DNA of 64,000 nucleotides from Sycobia sp. Sy_11 (Eukaryota; Arthropoda; Insecta; Hymenoptera; Epichrysomallidae): NCBI GenBank assembly GCA_018907035.1, contig JACCIC010000022.1:1-64000 (forward strand), written 5' to 3'. Numbering within the stretch: position 1 is the first letter of the stretch; every line of letters starts with the position of its first letter. The notes under the pieces were generated by a model. The model had not been told where the DNA came from. It was given only the letters and a program-made list of their open reading frames with translations, and searched no databases. A program made the position numbers and the translations under genes. Of the stretch, positions 33,446 through 47,100 are shown in pieces.

Positions 33446-34329
33446 ACTAAAGAGCATTAGATTTTACCCTGAATGCTTTTACTTATTATTATTATCATTA
33501 TTATTATGTTTACCTGACTATTTATGGGTGGAATTCGAAATCTACATAGTAATATATATTATACAATTTTTTATATTGATTGCAAGGCCAAATTACAAGA
33601 GATTTGGATGGGATAATAGCCTCGAGTTTCATTTTAGCTCGCCTCCCCTCTCCGTTATAGAAAATAAATAAGCGTTCCTTCTTAAAAAGTCATTAGAAAA
33701 GTAAACAACTGTAAACGGAGTAAAGGTTATCAACATATTTTCGAATGACTTGGATTTATTTTTCAATTAGTATTTATTGGAACAATAAGGTTAAAAATTA
33801 ATGTAAAATATTTAGTTAAAGTTTATTTTTATAATATAAAAGATTTACCTTTAAAGTTAAAACAGTTTATATCACATTTAACAATACGATCTTCAGCTGC
33901 TTTTTGCTTCCTTGGAACCAATGAAAGTAAAGAATGATAAAACTTATGATCTTAGGAGTTTAATTAAGATCTTAAATTTATATTTTTTTTGCAAGTTTTC
34001 TCTAACATTTATATTACTGATAGGATATTAGCACATATTACTCTGACTATACCCATTGCAAATTGTAAGTCAAAAAGGTCATTTTTAGTTTTCAAAAAAA
34101 ATAAAAAGTATGGTCACGATAACCATATTAGACGACTGATTATTTGCATCAACAATATTAAATATTAACACAGCAAACAGATATATTTAGATCTCTCCTT
34201 TTCATTATTTGATTTATCAAATAATTAATAATTTTTCTAAAGTTTGGTAAAAAAAAAATTCATAGAAAAAAATGTATGTTATTCTTATGTTGATATATAC
34301 ATTTATATACAGTTTATATTTTTATACTT
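33446..34329. other. AT-rich intergenic DNA, no gene seen
   Basis: Nothing recognisable is present apart from short AT-rich simple sequence, including a TTA/ATT stretch near 33485-33510. Confidence 0.55.
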
Positions 34330-34416
34330 ATTTAGGAGAGGTTTGCGGCCTGTCCTTAAAAGGGCCCCTTTATAATTTTAGCCCTGGACCCAATGTAACG
34401 TTAATCCGCCCCTGGT
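34330..34416 (-). mobile_element. hAT element end fragment
   Basis: Read on the minus strand from 34416, the sequence starts CCAGGGGCGGATTAACGTTA and continues with GGGTCCAGGGC and GGGGCCCTTTTAA. That is the common terminal-repeat signature of DUF4371-type hAT elements (CAGGGGCGGATTAA). It is about 1 kb from the transposase relic and may be the end of the same or another copy. Confidence 0.5.
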
Positions 34417-34886
34417 TGATGGATGATTATAAGTCGAAAGAGCAAAATTTATAATAATTAATAGAAAGAATATAAAAGATCATTATAAAAGGAATGAAAA
34501 GAGACATAAAGAAAAATATAATTAGTCTATATAATAACATTGTATATTTATATAAAAATTATATGTATTATAGAATGTAAATACCAATTAATTCATTATA
34601 AAAATCGCCATTATAAAACTAATTTTCAAGCTTATATCAAATAAAGAATATATATATAATTTAATTATTACAAATATGCTTATACATATCTACAATACAG
34701 AGTATACAAATATGTATACTATAAATGCTCTTGTAGTCTTCTTATTCATCACATGTTTTTTGTCAATTTTTTCGTGAACCAAAGCGAAAATTTGCATTTT
34801 AGCATTATATAATTTCATTGTTATTTTCCAAGTTCTCAATACTTTGCTTGTAAACAAACAGAATGAGTATGTTCAAGTGTATAAAG
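34417..34886. other. 3' flank of the IDH gene
   Basis: AT-rich sequence lies downstream of the isocitrate dehydrogenase stop codon on the minus strand and probably includes its 3' UTR. No separate gene was seen. Confidence 0.5.
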
Positions 34887-36666
34887 TCATGCATTGAGAC
34901 TTTTCTTCAGGTTTTCAGCTAGCTTATCCAAAAATTCAAAAGTATTTAAATAATCTGATTTCTTGACATCTTCAATTTTTTTTGTACAAAGAACAAGATC
35001 TTTTGTCATAAATCCAGATTCAATTGTACTAACACAAACTTTTTCAAGGGTCTCAGAAAACTTCTTAAGAGGTTCATTATTGTCCAGTTTAGCTCTGTGT
35101 AACAAACCTTGTGTCCAAGCAAAGATTGATGCAATAGGATTTGTGGATGTTTCTTTACCCTGTTGATGCATTCGATAGTGTCTGGTGACAGTTCCATGTG
35201 CAGCTTCAGCTTCTACAGTACGACCATCAGGGCAGATTAATACTGAAGTCATAAGACCTAAAGAACCATAGCCTTGAGCTACTGTATCAGACTGGACATC
35301 GCCATCATAATTCTTGCAAGCCCAAACATATCCACCATTGGATTTCATAGCATAAGCTACCATATCATCAATGAGTCTGTGTTCATACCAGAGATTTACT
35401 GCTTCAAACTTTGATTTATACTCGGCTTCATAGATTTCTTGAAAGATGTTTTTGAAGCGGCCATCATATTGCTTTAAAATAGTGTTCTTAGTGGAAAGGT
35501 ATAGAGGATATTTTCTAGAAAGGGCATACTGGAATGAACTATGAGCAAATGCTCGAATACTTTCATCTGTGTTGAATTGAGCTTGGGCAATACCAGCACC
35601 CTTGAATTCATTTACAGTGTGTTGAATTTTCTCTCCAGATGAACTAGTCCAACTAATTTCAAGTTTTCCAGGTCCAGGAATTATGAAGTCAACTGCTTTG
35701 TATTGATCTGCATGAGCATGCCTACCAATGATGATTGGTTTCTCCCAACCACTTACTAATCGAGGAACATTTTTACAAATAATTGCTTCTCTGAATACTG
35801 TACCACCTAAAATATTTCTTATTGTTCCATTAGGACTTTTCCACATTTTTTTTAGTTTAAATTCTTCTACACGCTTTTCATCAGGAGTAATAGTGGCACA
35901 TTTGATACCAACATTATACTTCTTAATTGCTTCTGCACAGTCCAGTGTTACTTTATCATCAGTCGCATCTCTATTTTCAATTCCAAGATCATATGTATGC
36001 AATTCAATATCTAAATAAGGGAATATTAACTTTTCTTTTATGAGTTCCCAAATGATACGAGTCATCTCATCTCCAAGAATATCCACAACTGGTCCAGCCT
36101 AAAAAAGTTTCCAATAAGTTAAAACTTTTATATTTAATTTATGATTAAAACTTATATTAAGGCCAAAGATAAAGAAAATCAACGTTGTATAATAAAATGA
36201 TATTGCTGGCAGTTAATCATGTTATAATTCTGGCATTATAATTTATTATCTTAAAGGTTATTTTATAAAATTTGAAAACATGTAAATTACGTTGATGGGC
36301 CACTAAGTTGATCTCATAAAAAAGCAATCTTATCTAAATAGTAAATCTGATATAGTTTATGATAATTACAATTTATTAAAGAAAATAAAGGTAGTGCATA
36401 TGATAATAATTAATAAGTTGCACATTATACATGAAAGCATCATTTAAAATTGATTGCTTAATCAATGACATCTGTGTCAAAAAGTTAAGAACCCTAAGAA
36501 CCAACAGAATATAATTTTTTATTGTTAACTGTATTTTAATACTATATTGTATCCAAATGGCGTGAGTGTGAAGTGATTTTAATAATATGAATAAAATGTG
36601 AATAAACTTTAAAGTAAACTATGTAATATACCAAAATTATCTAATCCTACATCCTAATAGGATATA

Positions 36667-36736
<70 letters not shown>

Positions 36737-37887
36737 ATCGGCATCACGTAGGCAACGATAATATACACGCAAGACGCAAGCCATAGATAGATATCTACTA
36801 CCCCTGATTAATAATATAGACTAGTACAACATCAGAAAAGCTATAAATGAAATAAATTAAATATTCTAATTATATTTATCCGAATTGTATTTATTTAAAA
36901 ATTTAATAACTTCAATATCAATACAAATTAATAAATAAAAAATAATTTATAAAGTAATACTATTAAAAATCCGTAAATTAATTATTTAATTATGTAAAAC
37001 ATGAATTTTGATGAGATGCAAATCGTTAAAATAAGAAGTTTAAAAAATTCGATCTGTTTAGAAAAAGTATTTATCAAATAGATCTAAACTAAGATTATTT
37101 CTTGCAATTCATGCTGTTGAATTTTAATTAACACTAAAGAAACATGAACCACAACAGAGTAGGTATAAGCCTTGACTCTACTTGGATCATGCAAGAGAGT
37201 AACTAATCAAGTAAAAACAGGTATAAATATGTACTGTAAACTGCATACTGGCAATAGGCGAGATAATAGCTAGTAATATAAGTATATTAGTCTACCAGTG
37301 ATTCTAAATAATTCTTTCCCCTTTAATTATCGAAATAGTTCATCATAAAAGTACATAAAGCTTCAGGTTATCTAATAGACAATTAAACATTTTGAGCTCA
37401 ATATTTTTTAATGCTTCAAACGAAAACTAACATGTAATTAATTTTATCTTTAAAATAACAGGAACAAATGAATAAACAGTTATTTTCATACAGAATGAAT
37501 TGTGGAATGAATACGTGTACTAACTATATACTCTTTCTATTGAACCCCATGCCATAACTATATGATTAAAGAATAAGCCAGATAATTAAATGATCGACCT
37601 CGTACATCCTCTACTCGAACAAGAAAAGTCTAATCTATATATACATTTTTCTATTTTACCTTTATTTTAGTCATAGTAGCAGAAGACGCGCTAAAGTGCC
37701 TGACGTCGAAAAAAGCTGGAGAAGTCCACGGCTGAGAATTCAAACGATGACTAGACAAGGTTGGCCAGGTATACGAAGACGCCGACGCTTCTGCGATGTA
37801 GCTCTTAACGAAATGAAACCGAGGTACGCTTCGAATTAAAGCCGCGCCTGCTCGACAGCACTGGAGGGGAACAGCCATTATAGCCAT
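34887..37887 (-). CDS. Idh: NADP-dependent isocitrate dehydrogenase, mitochondrial form
   Basis: This enzyme oxidises isocitrate to 2-oxoglutarate with NADP. Two coding exons, 37660-37887 and 34887-36098, join in phase 0 (AAG|GTAAAA donor, TTTAG|GCT acceptor) to give 479 residues. The first 70 or so residues ([20 protein letters not shown]...) are basic, Ser/Ala-rich and lack acidic clusters, as in a mitochondrial presequence. The body starts [19 protein letters not shown]. Signature parts are [13 protein letters not shown] (substrate, about 164-176), GRHAHADQY (201-209), YDGDVQSD (340-347, metal-binding Asp) and HGTVTRHYR with [14 protein letters not shown] (378-404, NADP). The end SLNA is not a peroxisomal signal. 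A 1.56-kb intron holds a (TA)n array. ATG 37885-37887 was chosen as start; the codon two triplets upstream is TTG. Confidence 0.93.
36663..36732. repeat. (TA)n microsatellite in the IDH intron
   Basis: A TA array of about 70 bases with one TG interruption lies inside the single coding intron. Confidence 0.93.
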
Positions 37888-39367
37888 GAGCAAGAAAGAG
37901 AAGGAACGTACACTTTCTTACACTGTCGCTCTCACGATAATCACAGTCGCACCTTTACACATATATGCATAAACGAAACTACTTTGAAATATACATATAA
38001 TTAAGGAAATTATGTGTATAACTTGTTCTTAATTTGTTTACTTGCTCAAATATAAATTCTGCTTTCCTTCAGAGTATTTCAGGTGTTCAAACGCAGACTT
38101 CTCTGTTTTTAATCTGAACTCTTGTATACAAGTATTAGTTAAAGACGTGGCACTTGTGGAAAAATCTTATTTTCGGTAGAAAGTGGCGCAAACGCCTCGG
38201 ATAGCTGAGCGATATACTTATACACGATTCTGATAATGATTAATGATATAGGAACATGCTTGAAGAACTGACTTGATGTATCTCACTCTTTTTGATATTT
38301 GCTCGCTCAAACTCTTCCCCTCTTACTTTATAAAAGTATGTAATATCATATCTTATAATGCAATTTTAAGTGATTTTTAAAACGTTATCTTTAAACTATA
38401 TTTGGAGTAGTTATTATTCAAGCTTTCATGAGAAAATCAAGGCCTTGGATTTTGAACTGTTTGTAATCTATATAAGTAATGCATTAGTTGCAAATTTAAT
38501 GCTTATTTGTAAATAATTTTTCTATATATCATGACATTTAACAATGTTTTTTTTTATTTATACCTACATAGTTGTTAAATAGTTAAAATAGAAATTTTAT
38601 TTTGTAAATAAAAAAAATTGTTAATTTGTATAGTCTTGTTCAAGATTGAAATAAGAAATATTAATCTTAACATTGCAGAACCAAAATTATAAAATAAATT
38701 ATTTTTTTTAATATTATCTACTGATTTAAACTAATATTAAATTTTAAAATATTATTTACTGATTCAAACTAATATTAAACTTTAAATTATTATCTACTAA
38801 TTTAAACTAATAAATTTTAAATTAAATTAGAAACATACTTGCTTTTGATTCTATTAATGTAAAAGTAAAAGCAAAGTTACAAAATCTTAAAACATTATTT
38901 TAGAAACAGATTTTGATAATATTAAATCGATTATATACTAAAATAAATTATAAAAATACTTCTAAAGAAAAACAATTAAATTAGTAATTTTTACATAATT
39001 TACATTCCATTCCTAACAAGAATTATGTTATGAATAATGATAAACATTTAAAATCATTATTTACTATCAACATAAAGGATTAAAGCAAGGATAGTGAAAT
39101 ACATATATCAAATTTTGAATAATTTAAATTCATTATTATAATCAATTTTACTGACAGTGTTCTTTTTTATTTTTAAAACTTATAATAACGCTTCATGATG
39201 ATGGGTTACTAAGATCCAAACCCGATAATTCCTGAAAAAAATATACCGTTTTGCAAAACCACATAAACATTATTGTATACTAAAATTTCAAGTATTATAA
39301 GTGAATTGATATTGCAATATTTAATATATATTAACTTACATGTTTGTACAAATCCTGTTTACCAGGA
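37888..39367. other. Intergenic: IDH 5' flank and Cullin-3 3' flank
   Basis: This spacer separates two genes transcribed in the same direction (minus). The first 250 bases or so right of the IDH start are the likely IDH promoter and 5' UTR. The rest is very AT-rich, with no exon or RNA gene recognised. Confidence 0.55.
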
Positions 39368-42300
39368 TTATGCGACGTACGTATAGACTTTCCTATAAAA
39401 ATTTATACGAATTGTAATAGTACATAAAAATAAGATTGTAATTATATAATTTAGGATTACAACAAAATGTTTTACAAACCTGTCTTCTGGTGTACGGGCT
39501 AAATATTCTCGTTCAATTAATCCTTCTATGCGTTTTTTAATAATAACTGGAGAAGGTAAAAATCGCGCTCTCAATTGATCAGTTACTTCAGTTACTAATA
39601 TATTATGCTACAAAAGCAATAATTTATTATACAAAAATTAAAGCAATAATGTTTCAGAACAAAATTTATATTATAAAAACTTACTGCCAAGCGTTTACGA
39701 GCTTTCATAATACGAACTATAGCTGCCTCTATTTCATGCTTTCTATCTTCATCAACTTTGTTTCTAGTTTCCTTTCTCTCTGGTTCGCATTCTCCTTTTG
39801 CTGCTACTGTTTGAATTTTCACTCTAGAAAAATAAAATAAATTTTTTTTTTTAAATTAAAAAAACAAACTGTTAATCTTTTTAATATTACAAATAAAAAC
39901 TTTCGTTTTTTGAGTTTTCAAAAAAAATTTGATAACCTTAACTTTACTACACATTTTAATTTTGAAAATTGCTGTAATAAAAATTTATCAATGTAAATTA
40001 TAGGTGTTACATAAATTTATTATTTTATTTATAGAAATTTTTTTAATACAAAATTGAAGGAAAAACAAGACAGTGTATCATATTTATAAAAAAAATAAAT
40101 TCAATTTTCTATATTTTTAATGATAAATATTTGATTTGGCAAACTAATTAGTTTATAAAAATATTGTCACGCCAAAATATAATATTATCTTATATTGTCA
40201 CGCCAAAATATTATATTATTTTATATTTATTTATATTTTATGTGACAAAGTGAATGCATACAAATATTTGTTTAATTATAAATTTTACTTATCAACTGTT
40301 GTGAACTAAATTAATAAATATTTTTATCGAATTTACTAACTTATTATTTATTTATTTATTTATTTCAGATACCTTGGCAGTGATTCTGAACAAGGGCAGT
40401 CTGACTGTCATTATATTAGTATAAAAGATTATTGTATAAATACTGTAAATAAAAACCATAACATCAATAAAACTATGTATTAAAATATTTTTTCTGTTAA
40501 TATGAAATAATAAATTATTATGTTTTACTTTAACTTTTTTTTAATAACTTACCTATGAAGTTTACTTGTGAAGCTATCATTGACGCAAAAATAATGAGAT
40601 GGTTCTATTTCTTTCATTCTGGGATATTTCAATAAAACTCGCTGTGTTGCTTTACCCATTGCTAGAGATTGTAGTGCTCTTAATAAATCTCTTTCCGGTA
40701 TATCTGTTTCGTTTTGTATTTCTTCATATGTTAACCTTTCTCTATTATTAAATAGCATAAGAACACACATTTGATATGTGGAAACTTGAATAATATGTTT
40801 TCGCGCGATACAAGTTCCACTAGAACGTTGGCTATTACTGTTATTTCCAAATCCTTGAGATGATGACGATGGACAATCAACTGTAAGACTGCTTTCTTCT
40901 CTTCTAGGTCCATAAAAAATGGCATTTAAATCTGCTGAACCTATGAAGAAGTATTTATGTAACGAATATTATTTATATTATGTCAAAACATTAATCAAAT
41001 TAAATATAAATTTATTTAAAATGTAATAGTTAATATACCTAATTGTGGTTGTAAAGTCAGCTGACGACCACTATGTTTACCAAGATAAAAACGGCGAAAT
41101 GCATCAAAAGCATCACGAGGTGCAGAAGGCATGCTACATTTAGGGGTTGCAGCTTGAGTTGGCCAGAATCCAGTTGTTAAAACTCGTACACTTAAATCGA
41201 CACCACTTAATGTCATCTGTAAAATTAAATTTAAAATATTAAAATTAATATTTCTAAAAATATTTTGAATTAGAATAAATTACAACAAAATATTTTTAAT
41301 ATTTTTAAATGAAATATCTTAAAAATATTTGAATGTTTGTAAAAACAGCATTAATTATTTTATTCATGATACCAATAAAATAAATTCAATAAAAAAAAAT
41401 TTTTTGCTAAAAATTAAACTTACTCCGCAAGCCATTACATGTTCTTTGAATTCTTCCATAATTGTATTACTGACTGTAATATCTTTGAACATGCCTTCCA
41501 ATTTTGAAGTAAACTGACAACCACACTCAGTCTAAACAAATAGAAATGAATAAATTAGTAAAAATATTGTAATTCTATGTTTTCATCTATTTTTCATGCA
41601 ATGTTTCTGAGAAATATTAATCAAAGTACAAAAATTTAGTACGATGTTACTCAAGAGTGTCTTATTCTACTAGGTACGTGCAACCCAAGGAATCTTTGAG
41701 AGGATCGGGATTCAGTGTTCTCATAGCAAGCAGGATATTTATGTCGACGTTGAACGCTCCTTGACTCTGCATATTTAAAGACACGAGTCGCCAAAATCGC
41801 TCTATTGAAAATAATTCTTTCGAAATCTATAGTAAACTCACCTTCAGTTTAGAAATCATATTTTTCTCGCTATCATCAGACACAGACTTATTCAGTAAGA
41901 GTCGCTTGGCTAAATGTTGCTTATAATATCTTTCAAATACATCTTTTTCTTGAAGGAATCTGAATAATACCATTGTTTTATCTAAAATACCTTCAATTTC
42001 TTGTTCAGTCATCTGTAATTATAAAATTGTTTTAACCAAAGACAAAATATATTGAGATCTAATTAAATTTAGTAAATGAATATAAAACAATCTTTATTTT
42101 ATAAATAACTTTGGTGTAGAGAATAAAAATATAGCAAATAAATTGTTTAGATTGATCTTTTATTAAATATTTTATTTTGATGTTATATAATTTCATTTTA
42201 ATAAAAGATTAAAATAAATCTTACCCCTTTTAAACCTTTTTTTAGCTTGTCATCAATGAATAAAGAAAGATATTCAGGACTTTTAGTATTTAAATTTAGG

Positions 42301-43740
42301 AAATATTCAAAATCAGATGCAATCATTTGCTTAAAGTGTTTATCATTGCTAAATGAATAATGCAAAAAATGTTCAAAACGATCTTTTAAATTTAATAAAT
42401 TTTGCACAAATTGAACTGCATTAGTGCCCGATTCCTGTTCTTCTTGTACTAATGCTCGTCCTCGTTCTCTTAAATACTGTGAAACACAGCCACAGACAGT
42501 ATTTAAGCCATCGGTAACTCTAGAGAATAGTTTATACATACAGCCAAGATCTTCCGTCCTCAAATTTTGAAGCATATGAACAACGCCACTATTTTCCATC
42601 TAAAAAATAGGATTAGCATTTATTAAATTTATCAAAATGTGATTAAAAATTAAATAATTGAAAGACAAAATTTTTACTTCAACTATTGTTTTCATATTTT
42701 TTTTTATTAACTCTTCTTCAACAACTTCAACTATTCGAGGTTCTGTAGATTCATCTAAATAATGTTTAGCTCTTTCTGATTCTTCTGTAATCCTAGCTTC
42801 TACTTGCTTTATATATACTGATGCACTATTCTCTGCTAAAAATTTTTGTGATTCCATCTAAACAAAATTAATCTAATTATAATATGAAACAATAATTAAT
42901 TGTTAACAATTTTAGTAAAAATTATTTACTTTGTAAAATTCTACACTTTGTTGTAAGAAAGGCCGCTCAAAGTCTTCTTCGTAAACTTGACGACTATTAA
43001 TACCTAAAAGCATTAACATTTGGCAAGCATTTTTTATCGCTATGCGATCAACAATTTCACCTCTTCTTTCACGAGCTACCATCCCTAATAAAGTTTCTCG
43101 AAGATGGTCTCTTATGCATCCATATCTGACAACCTGATAATATTGAATGGATACATGTATTTATATTTCACCATTTGGTTTCTTTTTTGCTAATGCAATT
43201 TTAGAGTATGATAAAAAAAAGAATGGAAGTAAGAAAAAGAAATGTGAAAAAAGTTTTTTAATGGAAATAGATAGTCAGATAAATACATCAATGGGAAAAT
43301 AAAAAGAGATAAAAATAGAGCAGACAAAAAAGAAATAAGAAAATAAATAAATCAAGCTTTATAGAGGAAGCAACACAAATTTGGATTCATGAAAAATAGA
43401 TGAAAATATGCTATAAAGAGAATGTAAATATTAAGAAAATGAAAAGATATAGTTATTTGGATAGGGATTTATTTACAACAAAGTTGTAAATTCTGGCAAA
43501 TAAAATAAAATCAAATATGTGAAATCTGCATGAAAGAAGAATAATCTGTAAAACTAATACTAGAAGAATATGCTGGATTAAGAATTGAATATTATAGATA
43601 TAAAAAAGAAATTATAGAATTTGGGTGTAAAAAAAAAATAAAGAAAAGATCAGAATAAAGATAAGAAAAAAATAATGTTAGTAACATAATATTGAATATT
43701 GAATAAATTTTGTAATAATTTAATATATTTTTATTTATAA

Positions 43741-43802
<62 letters not shown>

Positions 43803-45368
43803 TTTATCTATGCTATTTATATTTTTAGTTATCAAAATAATTATTTTTATCAAATAATTTTTTGACTCCTATAATAAATTAACTGATAAACAATCAGTTA
43901 ATATTTATTAAAATTATTTTGAATTCTACAATATTTGTTTTAAAATAACTCACATAGTTTTCATTGTAAAATAATTTACTTTAATATATAAATAAATTAC
44001 TGTATGGTATAAATAAAAAATGAATTTAATGTAAAGTTAATTTAAAAAGTTACGACAATAATATAAAATATACTATAATATGACATTTTACATACTTGAT
44101 CACGAAATATAATAAGTCCCAAATTAAATACATTATCCACATTATGTTGTTGCACATAAACACGATCCATGTACATAAGAATGTCTCTGATCATAACCAT
44201 AGATGTTTGATGATCATTCCATGCTTGATTTAAGGTTTGTAAAAAATTATTATTAAGAGCTTCTAAAACATCTTTGCGGACTTTGTTTACTAAATGATGA
44301 GTAATAACTTCTTTTAATCCTGTATAAAGTCGTTCTCCATATTTATGAAGAACCATTGTATATGCATTACGATAAAGTTCTTCAAAACTAAGGCTAGAAT
44401 TATTTTTTTTCTGTATTTCCTGAATTGCATTTTTCAAAAGAGCCCAGATATTTTCAACATACCTTTCATCCATAGATGTCTGAAAAAAGAAAAGTTATAC
44501 TAACCATATAAAATACACTATGAAAACAATGACAGTCTTACAAGTCTTTCTGTGATCATAAAGGGAGGTGTTGATTGATTTTTTAAACATTTTGATTCTG
44601 AATTGATAATAGATAATATATTTCTAGAATTATTTTGCAAATGGGAATCTCTAAACCGATTATAATCCATAATGATCTTTGAATATTGATCTTATAATTA
44701 TTAGATTTAAATTTTCTGACAACTAACACTGATATTAAACACCTTAGACTGTAAGTATATCACCTTCCAGCTCATTTTAATTTATATATTTCAGTTATAA
44801 ATACATTTATATAAATAAATAGAATAAAATTCTAAATTTACAAAATACAGCTATAACAGATTGTCACATTTCAAACTTGTAATTTAACAAGAAATGTTAA
44901 CCCAATTTTTTTGTATTTTTGGTATAAAATTTGAATATCAACAATTTTATATTTTATTAATTAGTTACCAAGGTGATATAAAATGGATAAAAGAACATTT
45001 ATCTTTAAGTATGATTTGTATTTTTTTAATTATTAAAATAAAATTTATATGTAAATAAAATTATAAAATTATGAATAATATATATGATTAAATTGATGTA
45101 AATATAAATATATAATTTGAAACATTGAATATTTATTGAAACGATTTTGGTTATGTATAAAATACATTAATCATTGCAAGATTTAGTTGTCATGTATAAA
45201 GTATAATACAATATATTTATTATGGGTACTATGATAAAATATATTTATTTTTATATTTTAGGATAAACACGTTTAATGTTAAGATAATAAATAAATACTT
45301 AAATAAAAACTTACTGGAAAAGCTCTTATGCGCATTTTGCTTTCTTTTTTTGGTAGAGCACTCTTCAT
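39368..45368 (-). CDS. Cul3: Cullin-3, scaffold of BTB-type E3 ubiquitin ligases
   Basis: CUL3 bridges BTB adaptors and the RING protein RBX1 to ubiquitinate substrates. The coding exons (minus) are 45315-45368, 44096-44479, 42930-43133, 42678-42857, 42225-42599, 41842-42012, 41424-41531, 41039-41216, 40553-40940, 39685-39823, 39480-39607 and 39368-39392. All have GT-AG borders and join to exactly 777 residues, close to the 768 of human CUL3. The start [18 protein letters not shown] includes the conserved N-terminal extension. [18 protein letters not shown] and [20 protein letters not shown] are cullin repeats. [20 protein letters not shown] begins the cullin homology domain. [10 protein letters not shown] holds the neddylation lysine, and the winged helix ends RKVYTYVA. 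The last coding exon is only 25 bases. Confidence 0.96.
43745..43802. repeat. (TA)n microsatellite in a Cullin-3 intron
   Basis: A TA array of about 55 bases with one ACATA interruption. The intron to its left (43200-43680) is unusually purine-rich on the plus strand. Confidence 0.92.
44542..44670 (-). CDS. Possible alternative first exon of Cullin-3
   Basis: Inside the first coding intron, the minus strand has an ATG at 44668-44670 and 43 open codons ([17 protein letters not shown]...PPFMITERL). They end in CTT|GTAAGACTG, a good 5' splice site in phase 0. That is the phase needed to join exon 2, which starts T-S-M-D-E-R-Y. Splicing would replace the 18-residue N-terminus with a 43-residue one. 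Flies are known to have a testis-specific CUL3 isoform from an alternative first exon, which makes this plausible. No promoter evidence is visible. Confidence 0.4.
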
Positions 45369-47100
45369 TTTGCTTGATTATTATTAACAAATATATACTA
45401 CTTTCCTGTGGTCAAACCAACGGTAAAATCCTTGACCCACAATTTGCTCATTGACAAAAAGTATTTGAAGCTCTTCGTCTAGCAAAGACTTTTCTGTTGA
45501 AGAATAGTTTGTATATGGGAATGTTTATTAAAAATAAATTAAAAAAAAAAGGAACCATATGATCACTTGCAATTAATCACAATAAATAAACTATAGGTTT
45601 TTTTTCTTTGTTTGCTTATTATTATACTATCATGACATTTCTTTTATTGTCTCTTTCTCACTTCTTACATCAAATTATTGTTATTTGCACACTTCAAAAC
45701 CAGAAAAAAAAGAGTAACTACAGATGAAACGTACACGTCAAAATAAGTTATGCACAATATTTCTAAGAAAAAAGGCAGAAAGAAATTGAACATAGGCTAG
45801 AAAGATAAAGAAAGTAAGCCAAACGGGATAGTGATATAAAATTACTATTATCCATAAGAATAAACATCACTAGAAATAAAAACTTTATACAAATTTGCAA
45901 ATGTTATATTTGCAATTCACATGTGTGCAAACCGCGGGCGCGTATAGGTAAAGACAGGTAAAGATATCGTGATTCTAAATTTCAATTTGTTTTTTTGCAT
46001 TGCACGATTCTGAATAAAGTAGCCTTATTTACTTATTTTTTAACTTGTTCTTTTATAATGATTACATGAAACAAATAATCAAAATTAAATACTACCTATA
46101 TAAAAAAAGATAACGACACCTTTCGGAAGTAATTGATGACATGTGATATGCGTTTTGTGTACGTCTAACGAAAGGTACAAAAGTAATATTTTTCCCAACT
46201 TGACAGTTTTTCAGTTTTATGCTGCGTTTTGTACACAAATTTATATATAGCACGATATAGGTATAGGGTATATAAAGTCCAATTTTTTTTTTCTTTAATA
46301 TTTCGTGCACTTAATGTTTTATTTTTACAAATGTCTGTAGCGATGGCGGTGATTCCCTTTCGGCATGATTATAAAATCCTCTTTCTCAGACTAATTTTGT
46401 TAATGCAGAGAAAGAAAAGAAAGACTGTAAAAATAAAAGCACACTTTCGTATAACAATGTTAAAGATCAGTCTTCTTTAACAATACAAAAAATTTTTGTC
46501 CGTAATTTGCCAACGGACTAGATGACTATATCGCGAATCGCGATCCTTCATGCAAATAATACGGTAATATAGCAGAGGGAGTACTACTGGTACTAGAGGG
46601 AATACCACCATAATAAATAATTCGAAAGCACATCACAGTGGACCCTGCGACCTGGCGCGAGTGCGACCGTATATATATACACGACACCAATAAAACTCTC
46701 GCATTCACAACCGAACCAAATAGGCGAAATACAGAACGACGGCACACAAAACTGGCAGTGTAGGTAAAGTGTGGCAGTACTGTAGGGTCTGCAGCCTGCA
46801 GGCAGTATGTAGTTTTAGCATGTATTAAATTGTATGTATTCAGCTAGATTTAGCTTCAGTTTCAATTCAACCCATCAGCTGCAAAACTGCAATAAAACAA
46901 TAGCTCGAGAAACGCGCGAGAACTAAGTACCTTTACCTACGGATAAATAGAGACGGAGCGGGAGAGAGAGAGAGGGAGAGGGAGAGAGAGGGAGAGAGAG
47001 GGCGAGAGAGGGCGAGAGAGGGCGAGAGAGGGGAGAGAGAGTTGAGCTGAAAGTGCATGAGAAGAGATATTTATCTGGCTTTGGACCTCTGGGCTATGCC
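45369..47100. other. Cullin-3 5' flank and probable promoter
   Basis: AT-rich up to about 46500. From 46520 to 46800 the composition is balanced, with many CG-containing words, which fits a promoter or non-coding first exon for the minus-strand gene. Next to it at about 46960-47045 is a GA-rich block (GGGAGAGAGA and GGCGAGAGA units), a possible GAGA-factor-type site. No other gene was recognised. Confidence 0.4.
46958..47045. repeat. GA-rich simple repeat
   Basis: Imperfect GAGAGGGA and GGCGAGAGA units are tandemly repeated over about 85 bases near the presumed Cullin-3 promoter. Confidence 0.85.

Noticed and set aside
34272..34454. 60-codon plus frame
   Set aside because: It is explained by the hAT terminal sequence read on the opposite strand.
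40731..40925. 64-codon minus frame inside Cullin-3
   Set aside because: It is an alternative frame of the Cullin-3 exon 40553-40940; the spliced frame matches the family.
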